64,000 nt of DNA from Isochrysis galbana (taxonomy: Eukaryota > Haptophyta > Isochrysidales > Isochrysidaceae), in assembly GCA_018136815.1 (NCBI GenBank), contig CM030935.1:4303511-4367510 (forward strand). Direction: 5' to 3'. The position numbers and the translations under genes were made by a program. Shown here in pieces: positions 34,611 through 45,953 of this stretch (the stretch's first letter is position 1; each line of letters starts with the position of its first letter). The notes beneath the pieces were generated by a model. It saw only the letters and a program-made list of their open reading frames with translations. It ran no database searches and was not told the DNA's origin.

Positions 34611-36179
34611 TCAGTCAAATTTGAAGAGCGCCCCGGCGGCAATAGCAGCCAACGCCAAATTGCGTAGCCTTCCCAAAAATTCGGGCAACGGACCTCCTAT
34701 CACCCCGCGCAGGGCCTCGCGCAGCTGGAAGAGATCATGGCGCAGGAGCTCCCGGAGAACCAAGCAACCCACGCCTGTCCCAGTAAGTGCAGTGTTCAAG
34801 TTGGGCTTAGCCAAATTGGCGCGCGCTTGTGCAAGCATTTTCCGCCCAAATCGGTTTAGGGGCACCATCGCCTCCGCGATGGGCCCTAGCCGGCTAGAGC
34901 GGCCCGGCGCGCTATTCTTTGAGCCGCTCACTTTTTTCCCGCTCATACCCATTGCCTGTGCCATGAGCTCCTCAATCTCGGAGAGCCCGTCCGGGCTGCC
35001 CTTCGAGCCGAATGCAGAGGCGGCGCCTTGCTTCTGGGGAGCTTGAGCCACCGGCTCTGGGATGGCCTCCAGCAACCCCAGAACGACTCGCATACACTTC
35101 TCGGCTCTGGCTTCCTCGCGAGTGATCTTGCCGTCCTTGTCTGCGTCACACACTTCGAAGACTTGGTCCACGATTCCACGCACCGCCGCCATGTTGTCCA
35201 ATGGAAGCACCCCACCCGAGAGACCGAGCAGTTGGCCGAGCGGCTCCTTTTCCTTCAGGTGATTGGTTGCAAAGGTCACGGCCTCCTCCGGAGTAAGCGA
35301 CCCGTCCTCGTCTGCGTCGCCTAGCCCAAACGTCACGTTGGCGAGTCCATCAAGCATCTTCGCCACTAGACCCATTTGCGCCGTCACTTGAATGATGGCC
35401 AAGTCCGCCTCCAAGTCGGCCGTGGTATACTTGCGGCTGGCAGCGACAGATTCGCTTGGCGTGGGTGTTTCGGGGGTATCCAGCGCCGGCTTGACCCCTT
35501 GACCGTGGCCGGCCTCGACCACTTTACTTTGGGCAAGCTTGCTCTGCGGCGGTGTGGAGGCCGTCTCCACACCCTTGGTGGCCGCATCGGAAGCAGTGCT
35601 CGCAGTCGCTTTGTCCTCGGACAACGCGGCGGCATCGGTATTGTCAGGGTGCGTGCTCTGCTCGGACGCAGGCTCGGTGACAGGCTCGGCCACAGACTCG
35701 ATCGCAGGCTCGATCGCAGGCTCGATCGCAGGCTCGGCGGCGGCCTCCGCAGCAGGCTCCGCCGCAGCCTCCGCAGCAGGCTCTGCAGTTGTGCCAGCGA
35801 CACGCTGCGCCTTTCGTGCAGAAGCCTCTTTCCATGCAGCGTCACCATCGGGATCTGTGGCTGAGATGGCCTCTTCTTCGACCATCTGTCGCTCCTCCGC
35901 GGAGCGCTCAGCCAGCTTGGACTTCTCCTTGGCAGCGGCGGCTGCCGTCTTGGCCTCTGGGCTTGGCTCGAGCAGCTCGTCGTCATCGTCGAGGGTTGCG
36001 TCATCGCTGTGCACCATAAAATCATCTTCCTCGCCCTGTGCGCTTGGCGCGCCCGCGGGCACGGGGCACACGCCGCCTTCGCACTCTTCTGTGGCAGCGG
36101 CGGGCGAGAGCGAGAATAGTGTCAGGCCGGCCGGGCTAAAGCATAGCTGGGCGAGAAGGAGGAGGCTAGAGGAGCGCAT
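34611..36179 (-). CDS. Secreted EF-hand calcium-binding protein
   Basis: A single-exon 522-residue product. The N-terminus is a clear signal peptide (MRSSSLLLLAQLCFSPAGLT...), then an acidic stretch, then an Ala/Pro/Glu-rich low-complexity block with repeated AEPAAEAAAEPA and EPAIEPAIE units (about residues 130-180). Two canonical EF-hands follow, DADEDGSLTPEE and DADKDGKITREE, about 65 residues apart, and then a C-terminal region with a moderately hydrophobic tail (LRNLALAAIAAGALF). The signal peptide points to the ER, secretory system or plastid. No family name beyond EF-hand is justified. The start at 36179 is chosen for the signal peptide; the upstream frame is an Arg/Glu artefact of the CT/GA tract at about 36190-36310. 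Confidence 0.85.
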   Translation of the reverse strand: MRSSSLLLLAQLCFSPAGLTLFSLSPAAATEECEGGVCPVPAGAPSAQGEEDDFMVHSDDATLDDDDELLEPSPEAKTAAAAAKEKSKLAERSAEERQMVEEEAISATDPDGDAAWKEASARKAQRVAGTTAEPAAEAAAEPAAEAAAEPAIEPAIEPAIESVAEPVTEPASEQSTHPDNTDAAALSEDKATASTASDAATKGVETASTPPQSKLAQSKVVEAGHGQGVKPALDTPETPTPSESVAASRKYTTADLEADLAIIQVTAQMGLVAKMLDGLANVTFGLGDADEDGSLTPEEAVTFATNHLKEKEPLGQLLGLSGGVLPLDNMAAVRGIVDQVFEVCDADKDGKITREEARAEKCMRVVLGLLEAIPEPVAQAPQKQGAASAFGSKGSPDGLSEIEELMAQAMGMSGKKVSGSKNSAPGRSSRLGPIAEAMVPLNRFGRKMLAQARANLAKPNLNTALTGTGVGCLVLRELLRHDLFQLREALRGVIGGPLPEFLGRLRNLALAAIAAGALFKFD

Positions 36180-36923
36180 CGAGACCCTCTGTTGTTCTCT
36201 CTCTCTCTCTCTCTCTACCCCCGTCTTGTTACCCGCCACGACGCCCTTCTGCGCCTGCCCCTCCCTCTCTCTTCTCTCTCTCTCTCTCCCCCTTTCTCTC
36301 TCTCCGAGGCGAGCGAGATCGCAGCAGCCGATGTGAGCGATCAAGGCTGTGCGTGAGGGTGGAACGCGGCGATGGGGGCCAGGAGATAGACTAAGAAAAC
36401 CTCCCTCTAGACTAAGATAATATCTGCACAGAATATGCAAGAGAGTGGGGAGACCATGCGCGCCCGCGGGACGCACACTCCACTAGTAGAGAGAGGATTA
36501 TTCCAGTGCTCTAGGCTGCAGCGCAGTACTCTAGGAGGAGAGGGAGGAGGAGAAGAAGTTGGTGGTGGGAAGGGGGAGGGGGGCTGCTTACGTGGCGGGT
36601 GGACATCCACATCATGGCTTTAGAATTGAACAAATATAAAGGAAGACTCCCTCCTTAAAAATAGATGGAAGCGGCTGAAGATTGAAACCCCAGGGTTCAC
36701 AAATCACGCGAGCGTATGTTCACACGTCACACAACCTCGCCCGCTCAGGAAGAGGCGGATAACCATCATATCGCGTCGCATTCTATTCGATGACCGTTCG
36801 ATGATTCATGTTCTCTCAAAGATCATCTTGGTTCATCCGCCAGGATGACGAGGCAGCGGTTAGATTGATGAGCATTGGAGTTGATTGCGAGAAAGTGAGG
36901 AGGGAGCCTGCCCACCTGCTAAC
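36180..36923. other. Intergenic between EF-hand and M41 genes
   Basis: Contains the CT-rich tract 36195-36310 (GA in the EF-hand gene's sense), then unremarkable sequence to the 3' end of the M41 gene. Confidence 0.5.
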
Positions 36924-38162
36924 CTAGCAACCCAGCGTACATGCGGGCGGAGTCGCTTTGCCTACGTGTACGGGTCGGATTGCTTGGCCTTGACTATTGT
37001 CCGCTGGTCTGACCCTTGCCACCGACTCTACATGCAACTGTTTGTGGCTTGGATCTTCATGCGCGCGGGGATGCTGGGCGCTTTCTCGACGTTCATCTGT
37101 CGGTCTGAAAAGCCCCCATGCATAGCCATAGAGGAAGGGCCATGTTCGCGAGAGATAGAGCCAGAAACATGCCTCGTCCGCGCCGCGCCCGTGTCTGGTC
37201 TCGTCGAAGCTCTGAAGCAGCTCCGCACACTGGGCTCCGCTTACAGTGCCGAGCGCGAACATCGCGCCCGCGAGAGCTTGTACCTGTGGCCACCTTTGCG
37301 CCATCACATCAGCGCTATACGCATAAGCTTGTTGCGCAAGCTCAGGGGACTTGGCTAGCGCTCGGTCCCCGCCCATCAGCCTCACAATTTGCCGCAAATC
37401 TCCTTGGGCTCGCCCTGGTGAAGAAATCAGCCGCGTGAAGCCGGCACGCGCATCGCACGTGTCAGCCCCACCCAGTCTGTCCTCTGCCACGCGACCTCCC
37501 ATCAGGTACGCGAGTCTCGCACCGAGCAGAACCATCCTCCGTTCGAGCGAAATCTCCATATTACACCGCTCTTGTTCATCATAGCCCACCGCAGAAGGTA
37601 GGACTGGTCGCAAATCGAGCAGTGGCCCGCGCTCTCGCTCAGAGAGACCATCCAATCGTGCGCCGGAGTCGCTCGCATCCGACCACACGACGTGTTGCGC
37701 CATGTGACGCCAGCGGATAACAAGCTTCGTCTCGCCGATGTATACCCCACTCGCCGCGCGCCGGGGCACGATGCTGGCGAATCGCAGGAGAGCGGGTGCG
37801 TCGGGCAGCGCGCGGCAGTGGATGCCCACGCCGTGCTCCCCCACGCCTCTCTCCTCCTCACTCTCCTCCCCACTCTCCACCCCTCTCTCCTCCCCTCTCT
37901 CCTCCCCTCCCTGTACTGCTTGGTTGGCAATGGGCAGTGTGGCTCTGACTCCGCTCGCATGATAGTGGACGGCAAGGATCGAGTGCCCGGCCTCATGGTA
38001 GGCGGTGGGTAGCTCGTCCGCCTTGCGCATCAGCGAGAGCGCGCCCACCGAGCCCGAGGCCGCCAGGGCGATCCGGGCCGACGCGCGCAGCGACATTTTT
38101 GTCGGCGGGGCCGACGCGACGACTACTTTTTCACTTTTTCCCTCTTGTTTGTTCTCTACCAC
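36924..38162 (-). CDS. M41 (FtsH-type) peptidase domain protein lacking AAA domain
   Basis: A 412-residue single frame. It shows the zinc site PTAYHEAGHSILAVHYH (HExxH), then FASIVPRRAASGVYIGET, YLMGGRVAEDRLGG (family GGRxAEE) and GRAQGDLRQIVRLM, whose Asp is the third zinc ligand in FtsH. The metalloprotease half of FtsH therefore seems complete, but there is no AAA+ ATPase domain and no clear membrane anchor. About 40 residues of Glu/Gly/Arg low complexity (EERGEERGVESGEESEEERG) sit between the HExxH helix and the next strand. The C-terminal ~70 residues have no family match and may be artefactual if a last intron was missed. FtsH relatives usually act in plastid or mitochondrial membranes; whether this one is active is unknown. 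It shares a 438-bp promoter region with the 38601 gene. Confidence 0.75.
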   Translation of the reverse strand: MVENKQEGKSEKVVVASAPPTKMSLRASARIALAASGSVGALSLMRKADELPTAYHEAGHSILAVHYHASGVRATLPIANQAVQGGEERGEERGVESGEESEEERGVGEHGVGIHCRALPDAPALLRFASIVPRRAASGVYIGETKLVIRWRHMAQHVVWSDASDSGARLDGLSERERGPLLDLRPVLPSAVGYDEQERCNMEISLERRMVLLGARLAYLMGGRVAEDRLGGADTCDARAGFTRLISSPGRAQGDLRQIVRLMGGDRALAKSPELAQQAYAYSADVMAQRWPQVQALAGAMFALGTVSGAQCAELLQSFDETRHGRGADEACFWLYLSRTWPFLYGYAWGLFRPTDERRESAQHPRAHEDPSHKQLHVESVARVRPADNSQGQAIRPVHVGKATPPACTLGC

Positions 38163-38212
38163 ATTAGATTCTCTTGGGCGCTGCCCGTCTACTTTTTAGT
38201 CTAAAGTGGTAC

Positions 38213-38340
<128 letters not shown>

Positions 38341-38600
38341 CTCCTCCTCCTACCACCACCACCACTACTACTAGGTGTACTTTACTAATAATCACTGCCA
38401 CGACGATACACGATATACTATCGCGAGCAGCGTGTGCAAATATTGTAGTCGTACAATAGAACCTCCCGTCTGATCCGAGGTGAAATCGTACCTCTCTGAG
38501 TTTCTCCCGTTTCGGGGCGGTGTGCACAGAATCGACGGGAGCGAAGAAGAGGGAGAAAAGAGAGAGATTGGATCGCGAGAGAGAGGGGAGAGGCGGGTGG

Positions 38601-39347
38601 ATGGTTGGCGGCGCCGAGGAGGAGGAACTCTTCGAGATGGCTGAGGCCAGCAGCGAAGAGGAGGGTGAGGATGAGGCGGAGGAGCCGATGTGGCTCAAGT
38701 CTGCCGCGGTCATCCTCGACGAGTCCTCTCCCTCGCATCGCCACTCAGGAAGAGAGCCCCCCTCATCTGAAGGGATGCCTCCCGCGCCCACGCCCGCCTC
38801 GGTCCGCTCTGGCCGCCCACGCTCACGCTCGCGCCGGCCGCAGAGTAAGCTCGAGCTTGTGCTCTACGCCTACCTTCGCGCACCACTGGCCTTCGGCGCA
38901 GCCGCCCTCGCACTGCTCGTGCTTAGCTTTGCCTTGGGAAGGGGCAGCTGCACAAGTTGTTTGCCAGTGCCAAGTGGGGATGCCTTGCTCGCCAACGACC
39001 GCCAGCTCTCCGACGCTCGCGCGGCCACAGAGATCGCGGTGAGCCAATTAGACGGCTTGCGGCGGCAGTGCGCGCCGAGCGAGATGTCCTCGTGCGTGCT
39101 CTGCGCAGAATGCTGTGATGATAGCAGCGCAGTTGCGCTCCAGCTCAGCCTTGCTGAGGCAAAGCTACTCCGTAGCAGACTGCGAGCGAGTGAGTCGGAG
39201 CGGTTCCGTGCAGAGCGATGGGCCTCGTCAAAGTCGAACGAGGGGTGGTTTAGTGGGCCGCTGTCCTTCTTCTACTGGGCACTTCTCGGATATGCTGCAT
39301 TCACAGTCTATGCATCGCGCAGGAATATTTCGTCTACACTATTCTAG
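38601..39347 (+). CDS. Unknown two-transmembrane protein
   Basis: A 248-residue product not recognised as any named family. The N-terminal 60 residues are very acidic (EEEELFEMAEASSEEEGEDE). Then comes a Ser/Pro/Arg linker, a first membrane segment (FGAAALALLVLSFALGRG), a central part with two cysteine clusters (CTSC and CVLCAECC) followed by a helical segment, and a second membrane segment near the C-terminus (SFFYWALLGYAAFTVYASRR). The topology suggests a loop bearing the cysteines on the lumenal side, with both ends cytosolic; this is inference. The start at 38601 is the first Met after the Arg/Glu-rich upstream frame; 38637 is an alternative. Codon use matches the neighbouring genes and the frame is intact, so it is probably real. 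Confidence 0.65.
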   Translation: MVGGAEEEELFEMAEASSEEEGEDEAEEPMWLKSAAVILDESSPSHRHSGREPPSSEGMPPAPTPASVRSGRPRSRSRRPQSKLELVLYAYLRAPLAFGAAALALLVLSFALGRGSCTSCLPVPSGDALLANDRQLSDARAATEIAVSQLDGLRRQCAPSEMSSCVLCAECCDDSSAVALQLSLAEAKLLRSRLRASESERFRAERWASSKSNEGWFSGPLSFFYWALLGYAAFTVYASRRNISSTLF

Positions 39348-40450
39348 GTCTCGACACGTCTCCAAAGTGGCGCATCCATGGAAACACATGTGCGTGAATA
39401 TAAAGATTGACCTATAGGCTCAATTCGAAATCCTGACAAGCCCCTCGTAGCTTGTTCTTAGTTGTAATGCGATGGTCAAGCAATCGCCTGCCTCAGGTGA
39501 TGGATATTGACAGCCGGAGCGTTGGGATCGACCTGAATGCTAGTCGAAGCAAAGCAGTCTTGTAAATGTCTGCCGACGCTGCTTGGGCATGTATGTGCCG
39601 GCAGACATTTACACCGTCGAGCTCCAGACCTCTTCTCGCCCGAACTTCTGTCTGGAACCACACAGCACTCTCGGCTTCATGTACGTATGTACGCCGGCCA
39701 CGTTCACATAGAGGCCTTTGCGATATTTCAAGTCGTGCAGCTGGTTTGACGTTGGCTACGGCCAGATCTTTGCGCGGAGCTAGCTGGCGGAGTTTTGACA
39801 GACGTGGAGTTAGCATGTCTTAGACTGCATGTTTTAGTGTGTTGCATGATAATTCTTGCGTATTCTCAATCTCACAAGCAGCACAAGTCAAGGTCAAGGT
39901 GCAGATGGCAGGCGCCCGCGCTAGAGCCCACGCAATACGCAATCAGGCAGGCCATGCGCCATGCGGCATTGTCGATTTGTCACTGTGGGTGCAAGGATAG
40001 GCGGTAAAATCAAGCTCCGCGCCGCACGTGCAGAGACGAGAGGTTTTCGTAAGCTTACCACTTCAAAACCTCCGCATCACCCCGCTCCCACACGTACGGC
40101 GTTCACCTCGTCCATCTTCTAAGCAGTAAGGGGGCCACCCCCCACGATCCACGTCGTCTCTCACACGTCTTCTATATTTAGACCCCCCTTCGCCTGCCGC
40201 TCTCTCTCCGCACATGGCCGCCTCGCGCTCTCTCTCTCTTTCTCCCCCCCTCTCTCTCCCGTGCGCCTCTCTTCTCTCTCTCTGTCTCGCCGTCTCTCTC
40301 TTCTCTCTCTTCCTCCTCGTCTTCCCTCTATTCCTTCTCCTCTCTCGCCCTCCTTCCCTCTCCCGCCCTCGTCTCTCACCCTCTCTTCTACCTCTCTTCT
40401 CCCCTCTCCCCCTGCCCCCGCCCCCCCCCTTTCCCCGGCCACGCGCGCGG
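39348..40450. other. Intergenic and DHX37 5' region
   Basis: Holds the hairpin at 39561-39613 and, at 40220-40440, a C/T-rich leader directly before the DHX37 start. No gene is seen between. Confidence 0.5.
39561..39613 (+). other. Perfect 15-bp inverted repeat (hairpin)
   Basis: TGTAAATGTCTGCCG at 39561-39575 is the exact reverse complement of 39599-39613, with a 23-nt loop. It lies 214 nt past the stop of the two-TM gene, so it could fold in that gene's 3' UTR or be an independent small RNA. No tRNA, snoRNA or SECIS features were identified. Confidence 0.6.
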
Positions 40451-43400
40451 ATGGCTGCCCCTCCGTCCGCCGCCACGCTCCTCGCCCCCGAGCTCGCGGC
40501 CAGCGAGCGAGCGCGCGAGGAGCTGGGGCGAGACGCGGCAGACTCGAACCAGCTGCTCCTCACCAAGCACGAACAAGCACGCCGCCGTGCGCTCGCCAAG
40601 AAGCAGGCAGCTGAGAAAGCCAAGGCCGAAGCCGCAGACGCCGCCGCGAGGACTCCGCAGAGCAAGGCGGCTCGCAGGAAGCTGGAGCAGCTGGCCGCGC
40701 GCAAGCGGAAGGCGGAGGAACGGGAGACTGTGCTGGCCACGCTCCACGCCCACCGTGTCGACCCCGCACAGCGGGCGCTCATGCGGACGAGCGCGACTAT
40801 GGGTCAGGCGCTCACCAAGCGCCAACGGTTGCAGAGAGCGCTGCACGCAAGGGCGGCCGCAGTCGAGCTGGACGACGTGGAAGATATTGAGGTGCCACGC
40901 GCATCAGTAGGAGATACCGCGGCCTTTGGCGCCCCTGTCTCGTTCAATAGTGTGCGTGGTGTCGCTGGTGTTGGCGGTGGCGAGGCTGGTGGTGGCGCTG
41001 ATGATGATGAGAAGGACGATGCATACTGGGCGGCGCAGGCCATGGGATTCGGCACTGCGGTGGACTATTTTGTTGGGGCGAGGCCAAAGGCGAAGACTAG
41101 CCGCGCGACTCTCGATGCCGCCTCACGGCTCAACCGCAGACAAGATGCGGTTGAGAAGCCAGTCTATCCACTTGACCCGCTGGTCAACCGACGGGCCATG
41201 CAGGACGCAACGCCGGGGGATCAGGAAGAGAGCAGGGAAGACGAGGGCGCGGAGAGCGAAGAGGGCGAGGGCGCGGAGAGCGAAGAGGACGAGGGCGCAG
41301 AGAACGGAGAAGTCAAGGACACGGAAAGTGGCGAGGATCAGGCCCGCAAGGACGTTGAGGTGGAAGACCGGGAGAGCGGCGAGGCGGCAAGCTCCGAAGG
41401 TAAGGAAACCTTAGGGATGAACGTGGATCATATGGATAAGGACGCCGAGGATGACTTTGGCGAGGGTGATGGCGTGGAGCAGGCGGCGGGGGGAGCATTG
41501 GACGCCACGAGCAGCTCCGATCAGGCGGATGGAAGCGTGGACTTACCAGAACCAGACGGCCTGGACCTCGAAGAGTCGGATATGGATGCCGAAATGATTG
41601 AGGCATTGCGCGGCGTGCTGCGTCACACGCCGGATAGGTTGCCGCTGCTCAATTGTGCGGAAGCGATGAAGCCGAATAGCAAGCGTCAGCGCGCTGCACT
41701 CTTCGCGATATGGACAAAACTAAGTGATGTACAGAAAAGGGAGATGGAGGCTCTGGCAGATTCTTCCGACGAGAGCGACGCGGACAGCGATTCCGCAAAT
41801 AAAGCGACGGCTAGCACCAGAAGCGGTCGAGTGCGCGCAAGCAGCAGCACACGCGAATCATCGGGCCTCAGCGACCTCGCTCGCTCCATAATCGACTTGA
41901 TGGATGGAACGCAGGTCGAGTCTAGCGACGGCAGTGCCGCTCCCGAGAGGCGGGCTGATAAGTGCAAAGGCGCACCCGTCGACGACGCACCCAACAAAGC
42001 GCATACCAAAGAGCTGGCCGTGTCATTCGTCTCGAGCCAAGCAGTCGCGTCTGGCCCATATTCTCGCACGGGAGCCTTCTACGTACCGGTCGAGCGCACA
42101 GAGGCAGTGATACGTTCACGCGAGCAGCTGCCCATCTTTGCCGAGGAGCAACGTGTCATGGAGGCGGTAACGGAGAACAACGTCGTCTTGCTGTGTGGCG
42201 AGACAGGATCCGGCAAGACCACGCAGGTTCCTCAGTTCTTGTATGAGGCTGGCTACGGCCATCCTAAGGCGGGCGCACGTCGGGGTCTCGTTGGCGTTAC
42301 ACAGCCGCGACGAGTCGCCGCTATTGCCATGGCGCAGCGCGTCGCTTATGAGCTGAACGCCCAAATCGGCGACGAAGTTGCATATCAGGTGAGCTCTCCT
42401 CCACGGCAGCCATGTTTGCGGCTATTGCGCGCACTGACGCCGCCAAGCATCGGGTGAGGTAGAGCGTGCTTCGCTCTTAGCCACATGCGTAGGCCCAGGT
42501 GTGTGTTTCGTCGTGGCCTTCTCCTCGCCCGACCTCCACAAACAATTCGCCCACGGGAATCTGCAAGCTGCCACCTTCACTTCCCTCCCCATCTCCCACC
42601 TACCCCTGAAGGTCCGCTATGATTCAAACGTCTCCGCACGGTGCCGGCTGAAATTCATGACGGATGGCGTGTTACTGCGTGAGATAAGCGAGGACTTGCT
42701 ACTCACCAAATATTCGGTCATCATCCTCGACGAGGCCCACGAGCGAGGTGTCAACACTGACATGCTTCTTGGGTTACTCTCGCGGATCGTGCAGCTTCGC
42801 GCCAAGTCTTCCGAGGCCGAGCGTGGCTATGAGCATCTCGCGCCAGGAGAGGCGCACCGCTCAAAGGGCGCAGCAGATTGCCGTGAACCCGCTGGTCCAC
42901 TCAAGCTCATCATCATGTCAGCGACTCTACAAGTGGACACACTTCGAGCCAATGCGGCGCTCTTCCCGTCGCCGCCCCCTGTGCTCAAGGTGAGTGCCCG
43001 ACAATATCCAGTGACAGTCCACTTCTCTCGCAAGACGCCAGATGACCACCTGGAGGCGGCATACCGCAAGGTTTCGCGAATCCACTGTTCATTGCCGCCC
43101 GGGGGTATACTAGTCTTCTTGACAGGGCAGCAGGAAATCGAAACGCTTTGCGCTCGGCTGCGGAAACGCTTCCGCCGCGCTACAAACAGACCAATAGGGG
43201 AGGAAGCAACAACTCGAAGAGCAGCACAGGGGGCTGCGAATGGGAATGCAGATGTGGCGGCGGCCGCGGATAGCGACCTTGCCTCGGCAGCCGCAGAGGA
43301 AGAGGCGCGTGAGGTGGCGGCGCGTGCGGTGGCCGAAGTGTCGCGTCTTGAGTCGAGGGGTGCCTCATTGGCACCCTGCGGAGCTACCGGACTCATTGGC

Positions 43401-45475
43401 GAGGAGGAGGAAGAAGACGAGAGGGCGCTCGGTCATTGGGACGAGGGACTAGAGAAAGGTGGAGATGGCGCGGAAAACTACAGCGGCGATGAGTTGGAAG
43501 CTGAGGGCGACAGTGAGGGCGAAGGTGAAGGCGGCTACCGTGAGGACGGTGGAGACGACGACGTAGAGTTGCTGAGTGGCGGGCCGGTGCACGTCTTGCC
43601 CCTCTATGCCATGCTCCCTCCCGCACGGCAGATGAAGGTGTTTGTCCCTCCGCCCGCCGGTAGCCGCTTGATCGTGGTGGCGACCAATGTGGCCGAGACA
43701 TCCATCACCATTCCGGGCATTCGATATGTGGTCGACTCTGGTAAGCACAAGCAGCGGACTTTCGATGAGCGAGGAGCGACCTCTCGCTATGAGCTTGTTT
43801 GGGTCTCGAAGGCGAGCGCAGACCAGCGCGCCGGGCGGGCTGGCCGTGTCGGACCGGGCCATTGCTATCGTTTGTACTCGTCCGCTGTGTTGGACAACTT
43901 CTTCCCGCAGTTCTCGTCGCCCGAGATAGCACGCGTCCCAATTGAGGGCGTCGTCCTACAAATGAAGGCCATGGGTATCGTGCACGTGCGGGCATTTCCG
44001 TTCCCCGAGCCCCCAGCGCCCGTCGCGCTTGAGGCGGCACAGCACGCGCTCAAGTCGGTCGGAGCTCTTGGGCCGACCCCCGAGGCACGCATCACAGACT
44101 TGGGCCACGTACTCGCAAGGCTCCCGATCTCCGCGCGGCTGGGCAAGCTTATTGTGTTGGGCAGAAAAGAGGGGGTATTGCACCACACCTTGCCACTCGC
44201 CGCCATGCTCGCACAGAACGACCCGTACTCGACCAAAATCGATGCCGAAAGCGATGACTACCGCGACGGAGGTGCCCGCGGGTCTTCGCATACGGACGGG
44301 GGCAAAGTCGTTGCCTCAGACGATCCACCAGACGCAGATTCGAGGCCGTGGACATGCCCCGAATCTGATGCGTTGTGCCTTCTTGGCACTTACCGCGCGT
44401 GGCTCAAACGCGGCGGTGATGAGGAGGCAGCTATCGCCATGCGCCTTGTGCCCAAGGTGATGCGCGAGGCACATCAGTTGCAAGCTCAATTATGCGATAT
44501 GCTGCGTCAAATTTTCCCGTCCGATCCACTCATCAAAAGCGTGGAAGCCGCGCCTCCCCCAAGTGGCTCCCAGGCCAAGAAGTTGCGGCGTTGCCTCGCA
44601 GCGTCCCTCCCCGACCGTGTCGCACGTCTCGCTTCTCTGTGCGACTCGCCGCGCGAGCAGCAACTACTCCTCGAACTTAGCAAGGATGTGAAGCCCGTGC
44701 TTCTGCGACGGGCCTACCTAGCTGCCGAGCAGGGTCGCGGACAGCTACTTTGGCTACGCCCAGGGTCTCGACTCGCCACAACAAAACCGAGGCCGCAATA
44801 CGTGTGCTTCTTCGAGGTGCGATGTCCTGCAAGCCCGGTGCACCTCGTCGCCATAACACATCTCGAGGATCTCTCCCGCCAATCCCATTGACCCCCCTCT
44901 ACCCTCCCGCGGGCGCATAGATTATGCATGGCAAACGCCCTTACATGGAGCGCGCAAGCGTTATTCATCCTGGTTGGCTTCCCGAGGCATCTCCCAGTCT
45001 GACCACATTGTCCCCAACCATCCGGTCTCTCTCTCCACACTATGATGCTGATTCCGATCAAATCTTAGGATGGGTCCAGCCTACTTATGGTGCTGCACAA
45101 TGGCAGTTGCCGCCTGTACCCCATCCACCACCAGCCAACGATCGCACCCTTCGAGCTGCGCTCTTTGGCCGCGCGCTCTGCGAAGGAGGTGTCCTCAAGG
45201 CTCTCAAGCCTCTCGCCCCTGATTTATTGACTCGCGCACGGGCCGTGAGCGAGGAGATTGTCGTCGACCGCGCGGCCCTCGCTCTCCGGTCGGCACTCGA
45301 GAGAGAAGGGATCTTCTCGCGAGCCGCGCTGGCCACGAAGTGGAAGGCTGAGCCACGCTTCCTTTTGCGCGAGCTGGCCGCTCTTCTGCAACCGGCACAA
45401 CGCCAAACGCTCATCGACGCATGGCCACGCATGCAACTGCAAGCTGAGAAGCAATGCTTGGGAGAGTTAGTGTGA
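40451..45475 (+). CDS. DHX37: DEAH-box RNA helicase DHX37/Dhr1
   Basis: Dhr1/DHX37 releases U3 snoRNA from the nascent 18S rRNA in the nucleolus. Three exons are inferred, 40451-42388, 42612-44816 and 44921-45475, with GT-AG introns of 223 and 104 bp, all phase 0, giving 1565 residues. Helicase motifs in order: GETGSGKT (I), TQPRRVAA (Ia), DEAHERG (II), IIMSATL (III), [10 protein letters not shown] (IV), [12 protein letters not shown] (V) and [12 protein letters not shown] (VI), followed by the winged-helix/ratchet and OB regions ending [10 protein letters not shown]. The N-terminal ~640 residues are basic, then long and acidic ([19 protein letters not shown]), which explains the extra length over the human protein (about 1157). 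Exon 3 was placed because [12 protein letters not shown] restores the family's EIVETTKMYM-type segment. An in-frame ATG at 40214 would add 79 residues of CT-tract translation and is rejected. Confidence 0.95.
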
Positions 45476-45953
45476 CCTAGGAAACTTAGGACGTACGCTT
45501 GGCCACCTGCCCACGCTCGCGCGCCCACGCGCCTCTCCAAAAGGCACTAGGCCTATTGGCCGAGTCGGGGAGGTTAGCTTGGGAGTGGCCAAGAAATCTA
45601 CTACGACTACTTAATCAGCTCTACAATTAGAAAATCTTCTTAAAAGTCTCCGCTACGTGTGCGGCGTAAGACAGCGTGCTCGTGGACCTCCCTACTACCC
45701 CACCTTTACCACCATCAACCCCTTTGCCCTTCCTCAGTTCCCTCTTTAGCGGAGATACTGGTTCCGGGGCGGACGTGCGCGCTGCTTCGGCCAGGAGTTG
45801 CGGAGAGAAGGGGGCGGGATACTGATACTTCATACTGTGGCATCTTCGTCTCTTAGGCGTAGTTTTGTTCTTTTCTTTCCTTTGTATCTCATGGAATCCG
45901 TCTGTGCTATCCGCCGGTGCTTTTAGCTTTTAGCTTTTACTTTTACGTGGCCA
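45476..45953. other. Intergenic after DHX37
   Basis: No gene is seen. Positions 45628-45705 match 17679-17755 (TCTTCTTAAAA, GTGCGGC, GACCTCCCTACTACCC); both lie beside R1 copies. Confidence 0.45.

Noticed and set aside
40214..40450. Upstream in-frame ATG for DHX37
   Set aside because: Would add 79 residues translated from a CT-rich leader; family homology begins after 40451.
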